Origin: Bagarius yarrelli
Lineage: Eukaryota > Chordata > Actinopteri > Siluriformes > Sisoridae
NCBI GenBank assembly: GCA_005784505.1
Contig: VCAZ01000003.1
Coordinates: forward strand, 3,752,510-3,816,509
Direction: 5' to 3'
Length of the DNA stretch: 64,000 nucleotides
In this document: one piece after another, positions 26,124 through 39,408 of the stretch
Numbering within the stretch: position 1 is the first letter of the stretch
Layout of the letters: the number at the start of each line of letters is the position of its first letter
Made by a program: the position numbers and the translations under genes
The notes under the pieces: generated by a model
Told to the model about the DNA's origin: nothing
Databases searched by the model: none
The model's input: only the letters and a program-made list of their open reading frames with translations

Positions 26124-26440
26124 TGGGCAGCAGTGTGGCTTAGTGGTTAGCATTTTTGCCTCACAGTAAATAGGACCTGGATTCGATTTGTACGTTCTCC
26201 ACGTGCTTGCGTGGGTTTACTCAGGGTACTCCGGTTTTATCCCACAGTCAAAAAACATGTATGTTAGGTTGATTGGTAATTCTAAATTCCCCATAGGAGT
26301 GAGTGTCAGTGTGTGTGTGGGGCCCAGTGATGGACTGGCGACCTGTCCAGGGTGTACCACTTCTGCCTTTCGCCCTTCAGAGAAGGCTGGGATAGGCAGA
26401 TCCCTGTGACTCCGAGTTAGGGACTAAGCGGGTATAGAAC
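26124..26440 (+). repeat. SINE family B, near full length
   Basis: Head 'gggcagcagtgtggcttagtggttag' is tRNA-like with a B-box-like 'ggattcgatt'. The body 'tgcttgcgtgggtttactcagggtactccgg' and tail 'ctgggataggcagatccctgtgac' match the other family B copies here. Confidence 0.8.
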
Positions 26441-27693
26441 TAGCAGAAGCAGCACCATGTTTCTCATGTTCTGGTAGCAATAGCTATGGAGCAAATTTGT
26501 TTATTGTAGCTCGAACACAAAGAAGGTCTTCTAGGACATGAAGACTTTTAACAAAATTTCTACCATCTTTGAAGCATTTGTGTCACACTGTCATATGGCT
26601 GCACTCACTGCGCTGTCCCTGAATGTATTATATATATATTATATCGATTTTTCATATAATCCTTCCAGTGCTGACTATCTTCTCTTTATTTGTATAATAC
26701 CAAATGTCCTGTTTATATCTGAAATCCATTATTCAGTCTATGTTCTCCACATTGTGAACATAAATTCTATTTATTAATACTAAAGGTCCTGATTGCCTGA
26801 TTACACAGCAGTACAACACAACAGGCTTTTGTCCATGCGGTAAACATTCATGGTACTGATGCTTTTTTGTAGCTTTTTAAGACTATTATTTATATGGTAC
26901 TTATAAAGCACAGCTGTAAAAAACCCACAAATACACACAATACCATTTAATCAATGCTCATCGGTTGCCACACAATACAATATGCTTTTTTTCTTCTCTC
27001 TGCAAACGACTTTCACACAATGAGGCGCAGTGGCAATTACAGCTTCAAATCGACATCTTTAATCAAAACAGTGTGGTACTTCCATTCTAGCAGACTGCAT
27101 GAGCTGAAGCCCTCCTGAGTGAATGCATTTTATTTGATGACAGGAATGAGAGGCAAGAGGCCCATTGGCAGAGCATAGGGCAACAGGCTAAACCCAGAAG
27201 GAGGTCAAAGTCATCCCACACATCAAACCGAGCCGTCTGTGTTTAATCTAATCTGCCAGTTTTATGTGTGGGCACTCATCTCCTTTACGGCTGCAGGCAG
27301 GCGTCCACAGGCTTCCCTTCCAAAAAGTCGCAATTGGCTCTTAATTCATTCCATTATAGCAAAGGCCTGGGGGGTATTTAGATAGGGACTGTAATAGTAT
27401 AGCATAGGGGACCAAAAAGACACATACGCTATACAGCATTTGGACAGGATATGGGTCAAATCGGCTAAACAAAAAACGAGAACCATGGACAGCTATAACA
27501 AATATTGTTTGTCATTTTTTAATAATTATAATAATTATAATTTAATTTAACATCAACTGTTAAAAACAATTGAACGCGCTTCTATTCTACTAAGCAATGT
27601 ATTGTTTCCTGTGACAATAGCAATAAATAATATACAATACCATTAAGCATAAATAGATAAAGTTCAAAGAAACTCGGTGGTTAATCTTTTTGT

Positions 27694-27841
27694 ATACATT
27701 TACAGCATTTGGCAGACACCCTTATTCAGAGCGACTTACATTTATCTTCTTTTGGGATTTAAGGGCCTTGCTCAGAAGCCCAGCAGTGGTAATTTGGTGG
27801 GGCTGGGAATCGAACACTAATCTTCCAATTAGCATTGTAAC
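27694..27841 (-). repeat. SINE family A, reverse copy
   Basis: Tail 'catttggcagacacccttattcagagcgactta', middle 'gcccagcagtggtaatttggtggggctgggaatcgaac', and a truncated head. Confidence 0.85.
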
Positions 27842-30130
27842 TAGGGATGCACAATATTTATCCGACAGATAAATTATTTTGCGATATAGGTGAACATTTT
27901 TATTGCTCCGATAAATGAATAAAATCCGATAACTAGATCCGATAATGTACTCTTTCTTGTAAATTAATGGATCAGTCCTATTTATTCAAGATTTATCTGC
28001 TTTCTGAGTGCAAGTAACTGCAGTCATTGTTGCCAGATTGGGTGGGATCCTGCTCAATTGGGCTTCTTTTAATCAAGTCAGACCGGAAATAAATGCATTG
28101 GACTGGTTGATAATATTCAGGTTTCTTCTTGATACTTCCTGAACTTATTGGTGTTTAGTTTTAACTATAAACATGTGGTTTTATTGATTGTTAAATCAAA
28201 AATTAAACTTTACAATAAATTATTACTGGTGTCTTACATGAAATTAAAATAAAAGTGCCGGGACTAATGTTTGGTATTATTGTTAAGCCAGAGCTACTAA
28301 AATTATCAGTGTTTCTCAGATTTTTTTTCCCTGGGTGCACAAACTGCAGATAATATAAAAATTATGATATAAAAATATGAACTTATTGTCTATCGGTATC
28401 TCTATTAGAGTCGGTTATATAAAAAAAAATTGTTAAAAATTTTGTGCTTTCCTAATTGTAACTCTGTGAATTGTAATTGTATTAAAAGGTATAAATTAGT
28501 AAGTATTAAGAAGGTCATTTTACATCTCTGCTTTATAAAAATATGAACATAAATGAGAAATGAGAAATTATTTTGACATTTCAGTTCACTTTACAAAGAA
28601 CAATGACATTTGCATGCTTACCACATAGACGTCATCTAATCTTAAGCAGTCGAAACACTGATTATCTTGAGAATTTGATTAAGTTCATGAGTAATTTCCA
28701 GCTAATCTTAGGATTGCAGTCTGGTGCTTATTTTCCGAATGATGTCAACGGTATCTTCACTTCCTTTCTACAAGTGACACATGAACAGTAGGATGTAGAA
28801 CAGGTGACTAAACGTAGATTTGCTGGCACAATGCAATCAACGCAACAGAGTTCAGAGAAGCATATGAATGTTTCAGACCTTTTAAAAAAAAAAACCTGAA
28901 ATGTAACCCAATGGTGAATACAAGAGTTAGCACAGCAAGAAGATCAGTAAATCATAATGCAGTCATGCACAATTGCACATGTGGCAAGAACAACTCGAGC
29001 CATGTTCTTGCAAGGGGAAAAAACAGATCAAATGCAAGTTATTCACTAATTGGCTGTCCTTGCGCCCAGTGTCTTCAAAGAGAACAACGTTTGTTTTGAT
29101 CTAGTAAATTGAATTGGACCACGCTGCTGGCATCTTCACTGCATAGTACATACTCACTGAATCCCATCCTCCTCCCCTTCATCCTTCTGTCCACTCCTTT
29201 TCTTACTCTCTTTCCCCCACCTCTTCATCTCTGTGCCATGATTTCTTTTTCCCCTCTAGCTTGTTGCATTTTCCTTTGTCCATTGTTATGGTGGGAAAAT
29301 CATTTTTCTGTATAATTGAAGACAGCACAACACACCTAAACTGCAGATGCACTCATTTAACACTACAGTCAAACCAATAGGTTTACAGGTAAAATTGACT
29401 TTTCACCCATGATATATAAGCGTCTTCACTAAAATGTCTTCTGAAACAAATCTTAGGCTTCCGGCAAATCACAAGCTAAAGGGATCTCTAAAGATAATTT
29501 TACCTCTAAATGTTTTCTCCTACAGCTCATTGGAGGAAATTATCTTCATCTATCATTTTACGACAGGGAACATTGAAGGTAAATGTAAAGTTATTGTATT
29601 GCGAGTATTTTTTAAATAAGGTTATACAATTGCTTATGGTTAGGATTATGCTAATTACCTGGGCTCTTCACGTGGTGTCAAAGTATCGTTTTTCAGTAGT
29701 ATCTTGAGAACTGGCTTAAAAAACACACACTTACTTTTGTGTCTCTCTTAACTATAATAAAATACAAAATAAAAGTGGCAAAGGAACAATACTAGTACAA
29801 CAGTACATGAATAAGAGTATGTTGCTAATATATACATATTTAAATATATTACAAGTATATACTGCATTTTGAATTTTAAACTACATCATATGATTGTGTG
29901 TTTTATTTGTTATATTAAGAGCCAACATTTAATGTTCTCAACTTACTAAAACAACTAATAGCCATGAACTATTAACTGATAGCCTTGTAATATGTGAATA
30001 TACTGTTTATTATGCATTCAATTTTGTAAATTTTTAAATACATACAATGGATTTTTATCTCACGTCCTATATTGTAGAAGTGAAGAAGCGTATCGCTACT
30101 TCCGGTAGAACCGCAGTGCGGTAAAAACAA

Positions 30131-30190
30131 ATGGCTGCATCCTGTTGCCGGTGTTATTGCAGTGTACCCGGCTGCTCTGGTTTAAACCAA
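30131..30190 (+). pseudogene. Possible THAP-like first-exon fragment
   Basis: An ATG at 30131 opens MAASCCRCYCSVPGCSGLNQ and stops. The Cys spacing (CYCSVPGCS) resembles the zinc-binding start of THAP-domain proteins and related fish transposons, and an ETS-like 'acttccgg' lies about 30 bases upstream. Nothing else of the domain is present in frame, so this is weak. Confidence 0.2.
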
Positions 30191-30439
30191 TGACAACCTT
30201 ACCTCAGTTTTCACAATTTACTGTCATAAAAGAACAAGTAACGTCATAAGTAACGCATGAGTGAGATTAATTAGGCAGGATGAAGTTCCTTCTTTCAAAA
30301 TAATACACAGGAGTACATTTGTGTGCAGTATGTTTTTACAAAGTAAGGATGTTTACATCTTCCTTTCGGTGTAACCCTTCGCCGATTTGTTTGGAACAAC
30401 TGGGGGTAAAAAACTTTCTTCTTAGGGATCAGCTTTGAC

Positions 30440-30550
30440 CAGATAGATAGATACAACTTTAATGTTATTTCAAGGTACAAGTACAAAGCAACGAAACGCT
30501 GTTTAGCATCTACTAGAAGTGCAAATAGGAGTACTGTGCAAATGAACATC
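30440..30550 (-). repeat. Interspersed repeat fragment, probably retroposon 3' end
   Basis: A short (gata)n is followed by 'acaactttaatgttatttcaaggtacaagtac', a sequence I recall as a common fish repeat next to GATA microsatellites. Family unassigned. Confidence 0.35.
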
Positions 30551-31451
30551 CCCGTACGTTATATGACACTGCGTGTAAAAAAAGAATGGACATGATCACA
30601 TTATTATTAATAATTAGCTTTTTCCGTAACCTGCTGAAAGTTTAAAAAGTAGTTAAAATTTATAACATTAGCGTCAGCATTAAATCATGTTGTAAAGTGT
30701 GCAGACTTACATACAAACTATTTGCCAAAATTCTGCAAATCCCTCATTTATGATGTTTAATTATGATATGTAGTGTTAGAACAATTTGTAATAAATATTT
30801 TTGTCGCAAAATATGCAAACTAACAGGACATCCAGAACACATAGACTGTTCGAAGAAGAACTTGCTCTTTCACCAAGCAAACCATGTTTTCTTAAAAGAG
30901 TTAACAGAGACATTGTCATCTTATATCTGGACGCTAATTCTGCGAGCAAAACCAGAGGGATCAATACACTGCTTCAGCAAGCGCTTTCGGTGCGATTAAG
31001 CGTCATTCTATAAAAAAAACCTGAACATGGTTTAAAGGATAAGCTGACGGATCACCTGGACATTTTTAAATGGAACCATTGGTCATTGAGAGAAACATAA
31101 TCCCTGATTATTATTACTCCTCCTCTGGCAAAAAGAGCCATGAGAGATTATGTAATTAATACCCCCATATAAAATTACAAAGTACTTTCGGTTGTATTTA
31201 CAGCTTTCTATAATTTCAGTGTGACATTTATACATAGGAAAATGTCAGAAAGCTTTAGTTATGTCTGAAGTCAGAATAATGAAACCCAATTTTATTATTC
31301 AGGCTTTGCTAACTGCACTTGACTCTGAATATACGTTCACATATTTGGCATATTTCCTTATCCAAAGTCCATTAAAGTTATCTATTATTTTAAATCCAGA
31401 TGAACAGTTTTGGTTTTTGGGCCTTGAATAGGGTAGTACTGCTGAAATCTG

Positions 31452-31612
31452 TGGGGAAGTGGTGTCTTGGTGGTTACAAGAAAGACCGGGGTTCGATTCC
31501 CAGCACTACCAAGCCACCATTGTGGTTCCTTGATCAAGGCCCGTAACCCCCAACCCCCAGTTGTATCAAAGAGATAAATGTAAGTCATGTCTGCCAAATG
31601 CTGTAAATGTAA
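31452..31612 (+). repeat. SINE family A, forward copy
   Basis: Begins 'ggggaagtggtgtcttggtggtta', has an exact B-box 'ggttcgattcc' at 31490-31500, and ends 'tctgccaaatgctgtaaatgtaaa'. Confidence 0.85.
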
Positions 31613-31626
31613 AACTAAATCTACTA

Positions 31627-31773
31627 AAGCCCAAGCTTGATAACTTGGTGATACTAGGAATTGAACCCACAATCTTCTGGTTGGTAGTCCAACATGCTAA
31701 TCCACTGAGCTACCACCACCTATCATTATTTGATAAGCAGTCCAACACCCAAATTACTAAGTTACCACTTCCC
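31627..31773 (-). repeat. SINE family A, reverse partial copies
   Basis: Reverse head and middle ('ggtagtccaacatgctaatccactgagctaccacc'), followed at 31738 by a second reverse head scrap ('agtccaacacccaaattactaag'). With the forward copy at 31452 they form an inverted pair. Confidence 0.7.
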
Positions 31774-33950
31774 CTGTTCCCAATGCATTTTTTTTTTTGC
31801 TAAGGATAATTCTTTTATAAAGCCAGTCCACTTATTGATGTTCAACCTGCATCCGCATGCATTCCACAAAGAGCACAAACATTTGCTCTGCTATGCTGCT
31901 CCAATCCTAGATTATGAGGCTCCTGACATTTAGAAGCAATCAAACCTAATTAGTGACGCTAAATGTTTTACCAACACTAAACAAGATTTAAGATAAAACA
32001 TTTTGTTCCTGTACACAATTTTAATCTATATCTGTTATAAATGAGTAAAATGTACTATGCTAATTTACAGTACACTTATTATGCTCATTGGTATATTTTT
32101 GGGAACCTTGTAAACATATCCCGACTATATTTAATTAGTGCACTAGACAGTACAAAACAGAACGTGCAGGATATATTGTGTAATTAATTAAATCATGTAT
32201 TGCCTTAATATTCCACAGTATTGTTTCCCCTCAGGTCTTAAAGGGCAAATGTGTGTGCTCCTAAATGAGGCCAGCTATATATCATAAAGACACGCTCCAG
32301 TAAACTTTTCAAAGAAGTTCTAATGAAATTATGTACACTAACAAAGTAAACCAACAAAAGAGGGCCCTGATCAATGACTTCTTGTTCTCTTTTTTGCTGT
32401 CCCTACACTTTCTTTTGTAGTGCACAGCATTATTGTAAGCACCCTACGTGTGGAAAAACCAGCTCCCTTTTGAATCAGTTCTCATCCGAATGATACAAAC
32501 AGCCATTTGCAAAGACTATGAGATTCATTCCATTGCACATGAAAAGTGTTTGGAAGTATTGAGAAATGAGAGGACATAGAGGACAAACATTTGCTCCAAA
32601 GGAAAAAGGGAAGTGATGCTGTAATGTACTGTATATTATGTATACATAAAAGCAGTGTCACTCATAGTGAGCTTTGGGGCACGCCATGTTTCCTGTTTTT
32701 TTGTTTGTTTGTTTTTGTTATTTTTTTTTACAATGGTGGGAATTATTGCCTAATCATTGTTTAAATTTAAATAATAAAAATTTTAGTATTGAAATAGTTT
32801 GATTATGTTTATTAAAATCTGTTTTATGGGGTGAACAGAATTTATACTGCTAATTTAAAGATATTTAAAACTAGATTTCTGTTAACTATTGTTTCGAGGA
32901 TGCCCCATTAACTTATTACAGGTAATTATTCATAATGATGTATTTAATATATTGAAATGTTTTAAAGATTTATTTAAACGTGCAAAGCCAAAACCCCAAA
33001 TTGTTTTTTGGGGGTTTTTTTTGAGTCAATAAAAAATGCTCTTTTAACAAAGCCAACATAATTCATGACAAATAAGGATTAATAAAGAGTAAAATTTTTA
33101 CAGTGTAAACTCTGAGGTAAGCATACTGACTTTACTTTGCATGTCAGTTCTACTCCAACTGAAGTCTATTTGGCCACATTTATTTATTGTGCCTATAAAA
33201 CAGCAGCATGATTTTATTACAAAGCCACAAACGATTTGTGGTTTCTAATATGCTAATATGCTTCAAACATCTTGCTGATCATAGATCAGCATTCAGTATA
33301 AAGTCATTTTTTAAAAGCCTGAAACCCATCTGCAAGTAACAGAATGATCAGAACAGTGACAACACTGATTGTCAATGTGTCTTCTTAATGAGGAGCTGGT
33401 CGATGGGAGCAGATATCAGAGCCAAGCGTTTTCATTGAGCTGACATCCGTATTGTCATTAACTATCTGGGTTAGAAAAGTTGCCTGAAAATTGACCTGAA
33501 ACCGGGCTAAAAGAGAAAGCCAAAAAGATGGATTTAGTGTGTACTTGTGCACTTGAAGGTAAATTAAGTCATGTATCTATAGAAAATCATGTAATGGGTA
33601 AAGCAGAACTTATTCTTGTTGACTTAATCAGTGTTAAGTCACTGTCCTGACGTAGTATAATATATATTTGTAACGTAATATATATTTGTAAGCGTTTTCT
33701 GTTACCTAACAGAAATATTTATAAAATGTGTAGGATTGATCAAAGTATATTGCTTTGCTATAATACTTTATATTTTTTTGTTTTTCTGCGGCACAGTATT
33801 TATGTAATCTTCTATTCATTGGCCGCAGGGTACTGAATTATACTTTTAGTTTATTATTGGCTTCATAGCTCTCTTTGCAATTTGTGACATTCTAAATAAT
33901 TGAATGATTCTAATGCAGATCTGTGTGTATTTTTAAACCATTATGCTATA

Positions 33951-34124
33951 GGGGAAGCGGTGACTCAGTGGTTAAGGTGTTGGACTGATAACAGAAAGTC
34001 TGGAGTTCGATTCCCACCGCCACCACTGTGGGCCCCTGTTGCTCAGTTGTGTTAAAAAAAGAGAGAGAGAAAGATAAATGTGAGTTGCTCTGGAAAAGGA
34101 CGTAGGCCAAATAATGTAAATGTA
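33951..34124 (+). repeat. SINE family A, forward copy
   Basis: tRNA-like head 'gcggtgactcagtggttaaggtgttggac', B-box 'gttcgattcc', tail 'gttgctctggaaaaggacg'. Confidence 0.85.
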
Positions 34125-34956
34125 GTTTTTGCTAACAAAAATTAAATCTCATAATAAAACATGATGATCAGCAAATAAGCTATCAGCAATAATGCTTGCA
34201 CACATGAGGAAACTTTACCATGTTACTGCCCATTAACAACAAAACAAGTAGCACTTACATTATTTACTGCAATTCATGTTTTTCTACATTACATGTAGCA
34301 CTTTAGCCTTTTAGATTTTAACATGCGGTTTTAATGATTGTATACCAAGATTAGTGGACTCTTCAGTTTAAGTAAGTTAAACGTACTCTATTGTCAATGA
34401 ATTATTTTGGCAGTGATACCTACAGTATTAATCCTAATCCTTTAAATACTTTTGTCAAATAAGTGTTTGAGCATGCTCAGTAGGCATCCCTGCATTAACG
34501 GCATACAGCCACATTCTAGAAATAAGTAACTTATGTCACTTGACCTCTGCCCTTGTTATTTTTTACAAATTCTAAATGATTTTTGGTGATCTGATGCCAC
34601 AGATGCAGTTTAAATCCCATTAGTCAGACTACCAGGCACCTGTTTGCTTACTGGACAGAAGCACCGTTCTGCCTAATTACACCATTTTAGTCAGACTGGA
34701 GAGGGTCAAACTACTTAAATGAGACTGCTGTCAAGATATAAACATGCCAATATTGCAGCTGAGCCTGTCTGCTTGAGCAATCTGCTGATTCATTGAGCTT
34801 TTTTTTGCAATATAACTTTGACTAAATGTGTATAATATTGAATGGCATAATTTCACTAACACATTTTAATGCAAGTCATTTGCGGAACAATATAAAGATA
34901 TGGAAATAAAAAAGAAAATACATTTTCATGTAGGGGAAATTTTTTATAAATAGGCT

Positions 34957-35159
34957 AGGGAGGTAATAGCACGGTGGTTAAGGTGGTGGACTGCTAACTG
35001 AAAAAATTGTAGGTTTGATTCCCAGTACCCCTAAGTTACCACTGCTGGGCCCCCTTAGCAAGGGCCTTAACCCCAAATAATAACTCAGTTGTATAAATTA
35101 AACAAATGTAAGTGATGAGGCTGTCTCTTGATAAGGGTGTCTGCCAAATTCCTTAAATC
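34957..35159 (+). repeat. SINE family A, forward copy
   Basis: Head 'cacggtggttaaggtggtggac', B-box variant 'ggtttgattcc', tail 'ctcttgataagggtgtctgccaaat'. Confidence 0.85.
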
Positions 35160-38100
35160 ATTTTCCAAAATCATATTTGTAAAAGATCAGGAGGTAAAGT
35201 TTTTTTTTTAATATATCTATTCGAGATTACTTTAAATGTATACAAATATTTGTCAGAATCACAGAAGAAATCTCAGTTGGGGGATGATGTTGTCTTTGAC
35301 ATTGAGCATTTCTTTTGTCTAGGCATTAAAAAACAGTTAACAGGTCTCTGCCATGGTAGTACCAGCTATGAACTGCTCTCAGAATCTGAATATATGAATA
35401 TTTAAGAAAAAGTAGATGTAGTTTCTTGTTCGTGGAGCGACATTCCTTTCCACCAATTACTGCCATTTGATAATATTCTGTTCACATTCTTTTTCTGCCC
35501 TTCTGGGAACAAAAGTAGTGTAGATAGTCTCAAATACCAATTAAAAAGTAATACTAGATATGCTGAATAAAATAATACTAATTAGCAATTTTTTATTATA
35601 TTACTGCATGCTTTTTTTTAACAACAATGGAGTGCAGAATCCTAAAATTCGTTTGTATGTCTAAGAGCTGACACTAGATTTTTTAAGAGACTCAGGAAAG
35701 ACACTGATGACATCAAATGGCAAAAAAAAGAACAATGTTATTCCAGTTTATCGACTCAATGGTACATATGAATGGACTAGGAAGGTTTTTAAAGTTAATC
35801 TATACTTAAAACTTGACTTTTAACATCCCATCAGCTACTGTGCCATAAAATTTAATTGCTTATGGGTTTTTTTTTGTTTGTTTGTTTTTACTTATGCTTA
35901 ATATGGTAAAAAAGTAATAAAGCTAAACAATAATTATATATACAGAATGATGAATGGAAGATGTTTTACCTGATGTCTTCAATATAGAATCAATATAAAA
36001 CAATTCACTTGATTTATATAAGTCTGTTTTACTTAAACAGCCAACACATACCATCAGCAGTAAGAGAAAGGACACATGCATGAGTCATAAAATCGGTTAA
36101 GTTATTGTTTCCCCAGTTTTTCCCAGCATTTTCAAAGCAGTATTGGGAATGTAAATAGACCAAGCATGTATTGTGCAGCCACAGTGCAAATTATGCAAAG
36201 GCACAAGTGACAGAAACCTACAGAATGTTTTGTGTTCCTAAATTAAAGAACTGCCTAATAGCAAGTGCTTCCATGCTTGCCGTTAGAAAGAGACATGACT
36301 TGATTACAGCCCTGAAACCCTTGAATTAAAAAGAAAGCAATTAATGTCTGGGTCCTCTAATGACAGCCAATGCTATGTGGCATGCAATATCATCACCAGC
36401 TGTCAGTGAGCCTACTTCAGAAATTCAGATAACGCTCAAATTCAGTGTACGCTCAAATGGCTCTCTATCTAAAATTTTCCGACCCATGCTTGACAAGCTT
36501 TATTTTATGCTTAACACAAAACCATCACTGCTGTAGTCCAACTCACCAGTATGCTTAACACAAATTTATTTTCACGTTTTAATGGATACCCTTCATAGGT
36601 GAGCGCTTTTAATGCAACATCTCAAAGCCCATTTGCGGTAGTCACCTATCATATTACTATGACTTGTCAATAACAGCTCTTCAGTCCTTGTTTTTGTTAA
36701 AGCCACAGCTCACCAGAGACCCAGGTGTCTGTCATGTGAATCATGCTGCTCAGGGAAGAATGAATTTCTATGTACAACGGCAAATACGGCAGCGCAGCTA
36801 TTGTCATTCCGGATCTGATATTGATAGAAATGGTAGATCAAAGCCTCAGCAATATGTGCATGATGAGTGACAACAATAGTGCAGTAATAGTGGTATTAAA
36901 TCCAAGAAGATTTTTTTTTTATGAAGAGGGAGAAAAAAAGCCACCTTCCCCCTATTGTGCAGCCCAGGTGAAGGAAAAGGCACTTGTGAAAGGAAGCAAT
37001 CCTGCTCTTGGTGTCATCGTTGACAAAGTATAAAATGCCCCAAATGCACAGTGACTGAGTGAAGGCTTATTACAAGCAAGAAGTGGTATTACTGCAGTGC
37101 CATTGACTGCAATTCCATTGTAATAAAAAAAAAACATCTCTGATGACTTAATGGAATGTCAAAACACACCATGGCATTTGCTCAAAGTGATTATGAAGCA
37201 TTGTGACAAGGTTAAGTATATCTGTGCCTCTGTAAAATGTGAGCCACAAGACATAGACATGATAAGGTGTAACACAGATTTTAATTCGCTTTATAAATAA
37301 ACACTGGATCTGTCACACGCTACAAATAGATGTCACAGCGCTTTTGTATTACTGTCACATTTATACTTCAGAATCAATTCTGTTTTTTTTGGGAAACATT
37401 ACAGACACTGATTGTCACACACAAACTTGTTATTCAGGCAATGCCGTTACTAATAAAACGACTGGAAGCCTAAGATGCTATCTCAAGATACGTCTCAGTC
37501 CTACATCCTGTCCTTTAAAACGAGTCCAGTTGCCTCACGGCGAGTGTGTTACAGAAATCCATAGGGAGCTCATGAAAGGTGATATGTAAAATAAACGAGA
37601 ACCATGCTGAATTATGAAACACGGAATTATGCTGACAGCTTTACATTTTTTATATAAACAGATGATTATGTAAAAACTACATGTATCTCTGTATCTATTT
37701 TTTGCTGATTTGTTTAGTTATATAAACATATATGTACCTGTATATATATATATATACAGGGATAAAAAGGAAACAGAAAAGCTACAGATTGCAGCAGGTT
37801 TCTGAGACCTGCCAAACAGAATGAGAATAAATACATCAGAAATGCTTCTGCAGTTAAAGGATGATAGATGGCTTTGCATTTCAGAGCTTTTCTGCACAAT
37901 CGACATGGATGTGGTAACTTTACTAGGCAACGATATACTGGTCACTCAAGCCAAGCAAGTCAGTAGGTAAACATTATATAAAGTCTATATGTGATAAGCA
38001 GTCCTATTCTGCATATTATATATTTATTAGCAGTTTAATATGCATAATATAACATGATATCAAAGGCAAATTACTTTCTAAATTAAGATGTTTTTGTCTT

Positions 38101-38245
38101 AGAGGAGGAGGTAGACACTTTGATTGGACAAAACAGATGCAGACTCAATACAGCCAATCAAATTGACTAGCCTTAGGTTGCTTAAAGTTTAGAGACAAAT
38201 AACGTATTCATGATTCGGGTATCTAGTGGTATCGAATTGTTCTTT

Positions 38246-38246
<1 letters not shown>

Positions 38247-38282
<36 letters not shown>
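38247..38282. repeat. TATC microsatellite
   Basis: About nine TATC units. Confidence 0.95.
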
Positions 38283-38411
38283 AGTTAAAAATATAATAAT
38301 GTCTCACCCTCTTTATTTGGTATGAACTGTTATTACTGGAGGGTTTTCTTTCACTTATGGAAACTAGATAAAAATCTGTACAGGTGTTATTTTTCTTACT
38401 AATAAAATTGT

Positions 38412-38559
<148 letters not shown>

Positions 38560-38565
38560 ATTTAA

Positions 38566-38589
38566 CCCCCCCACCCCCCCCCCCCACCC
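38566..38589 (-). promoter_or_regulatory. vstm2a: G-run 28-52 nt downstream of the exon 2 splice donor
   Basis: In the transcript the intron reads G3-T-G12-T-G7 shortly after GT. Runs of G near 5' splice sites are known to act as intronic splicing enhancers and can form quadruplexes. That this one does so is inference. Confidence 0.4.
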
Positions 38590-38617
38590 ATTTTGGAGCG
38601 CCATAACGCATCATTAC

Positions 38618-38799
38618 CTCTGTCTCCTCTTCCTCTGACTCCTCCTCCTCTTCGCTCGTTCTCAGCTCCTCAGGAGCGCGGATGAACCACCACTGGATCT
38701 CCAAGTAAACGGAGGTGGTGCCGCTCTGGAAAGCGCAAGCCATCTCAATGTTCTGGCCCTCCCTGGCAGTGATGTTTGATGGCAGATCGGTGAATCTGC
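38618..38799 (-). CDS. vstm2a: vstm2a exon 2: first half of the V-set domain
   Basis: Acceptor tttgcttcgcag|GC (AG at 38801-38800) completes the split Gly codon; the donor is GAG|GTAATG (GT at 38617-38616), leaving phase 0. The 60 full codons are residues 27-86 in the 239-residue numbering. They begin RFTDLPSNITAREGQN and include the strand-B cysteine (EMACAF, Cys47), the EIQWWF core with Trp62-Trp63, and an N-glycosylation sequon at Asn34. The last 13 residues are strongly acidic: Glu5-Ser-Glu4-Thr-Glu after ELRTS, encoded mostly by GAG and GAA. The corresponding mammalian segment, as I recall it, is Gly/Ala/Asp-rich, so this looks like a lineage-specific glutamate expansion in the loop between the C and D strands. 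Open reading continues past the donor into microsatellite sequence; that extension is intron. Confidence 0.93.
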
Positions 38800-39408
38800 C
38801 TGCGAAGCAAAGGCGTCCATACATAAGCTATCGTAAATGCGCAATAAAAATGCAGTCTGTTGCGCAGCTACTATTTAATAAATCATTTGAAATGCATCCG
38901 AATTATATAATCCTTTAATACGCTGACGATTAATACTGACTTTAGAATGGCTTAAATTAAAAGTATAATACTAAATTATAGGTTTTTTTTTTTTTCCAAC
39001 AGCAAAAAGCAGTAGGATCTTAACATACAGTCGTCTATATTTATAGTAAACACTTTTGCATCCACTGTGCGGTTTTTTTTATGCGTGAAGCCTGTTTCCG
39101 AAAACGATCTCAGCTTCTGCACATCCAACTTGAGATGCAGCTCGCGCGTGACGCCCCTTCAAAGTTTATACCCTCGCGCTTAACGGCAAGAAAGAACATC
39201 GCGAGCAAACACCATGCACTGTATATAAACCAAAAGCCGAGCCAAAATGCACATTATTTATTTATACGAAATCAACAGTTGTTACTAATAACAGGCAACG
39301 TGCCCTAAAAATAATCGTTCTGCCAGTCAACCTGCGGATCACACTATTCGTGATTAATTCTACGGGATGAATAGATTCCAGGAATAAATCATTGTCTAAA
39401 TCGCTCAC
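38800..39408 (-). other. vstm2a: vstm2a intron 1 (609 bp)
   Basis: GTGAGC donor and tttgcttcgcag acceptor. I see no repeat or exon in it. A modestly CpG-bearing stretch at 39100-39200 may be part of a broad promoter region. Confidence 0.8.

Noticed and set aside
27843..28460. hAT element starting 'agggatgcaca'
   Set aside because: The left end looks right, but I could not find a matching right end or a flanking duplication, so I did not list it.
31490..31500. tRNA gene, because of an exact B-box
   Set aside because: The sequence is the head of a SINE; no cloverleaf with proper acceptor stem is present, and the same holds for the copies at 33951, 34957, 40939, 49745, 50529 and 52526.
36664..37033. 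Two overlapping short frames as an exon
   Set aside because: No family similarity or splice logic; they overlap in different frames.
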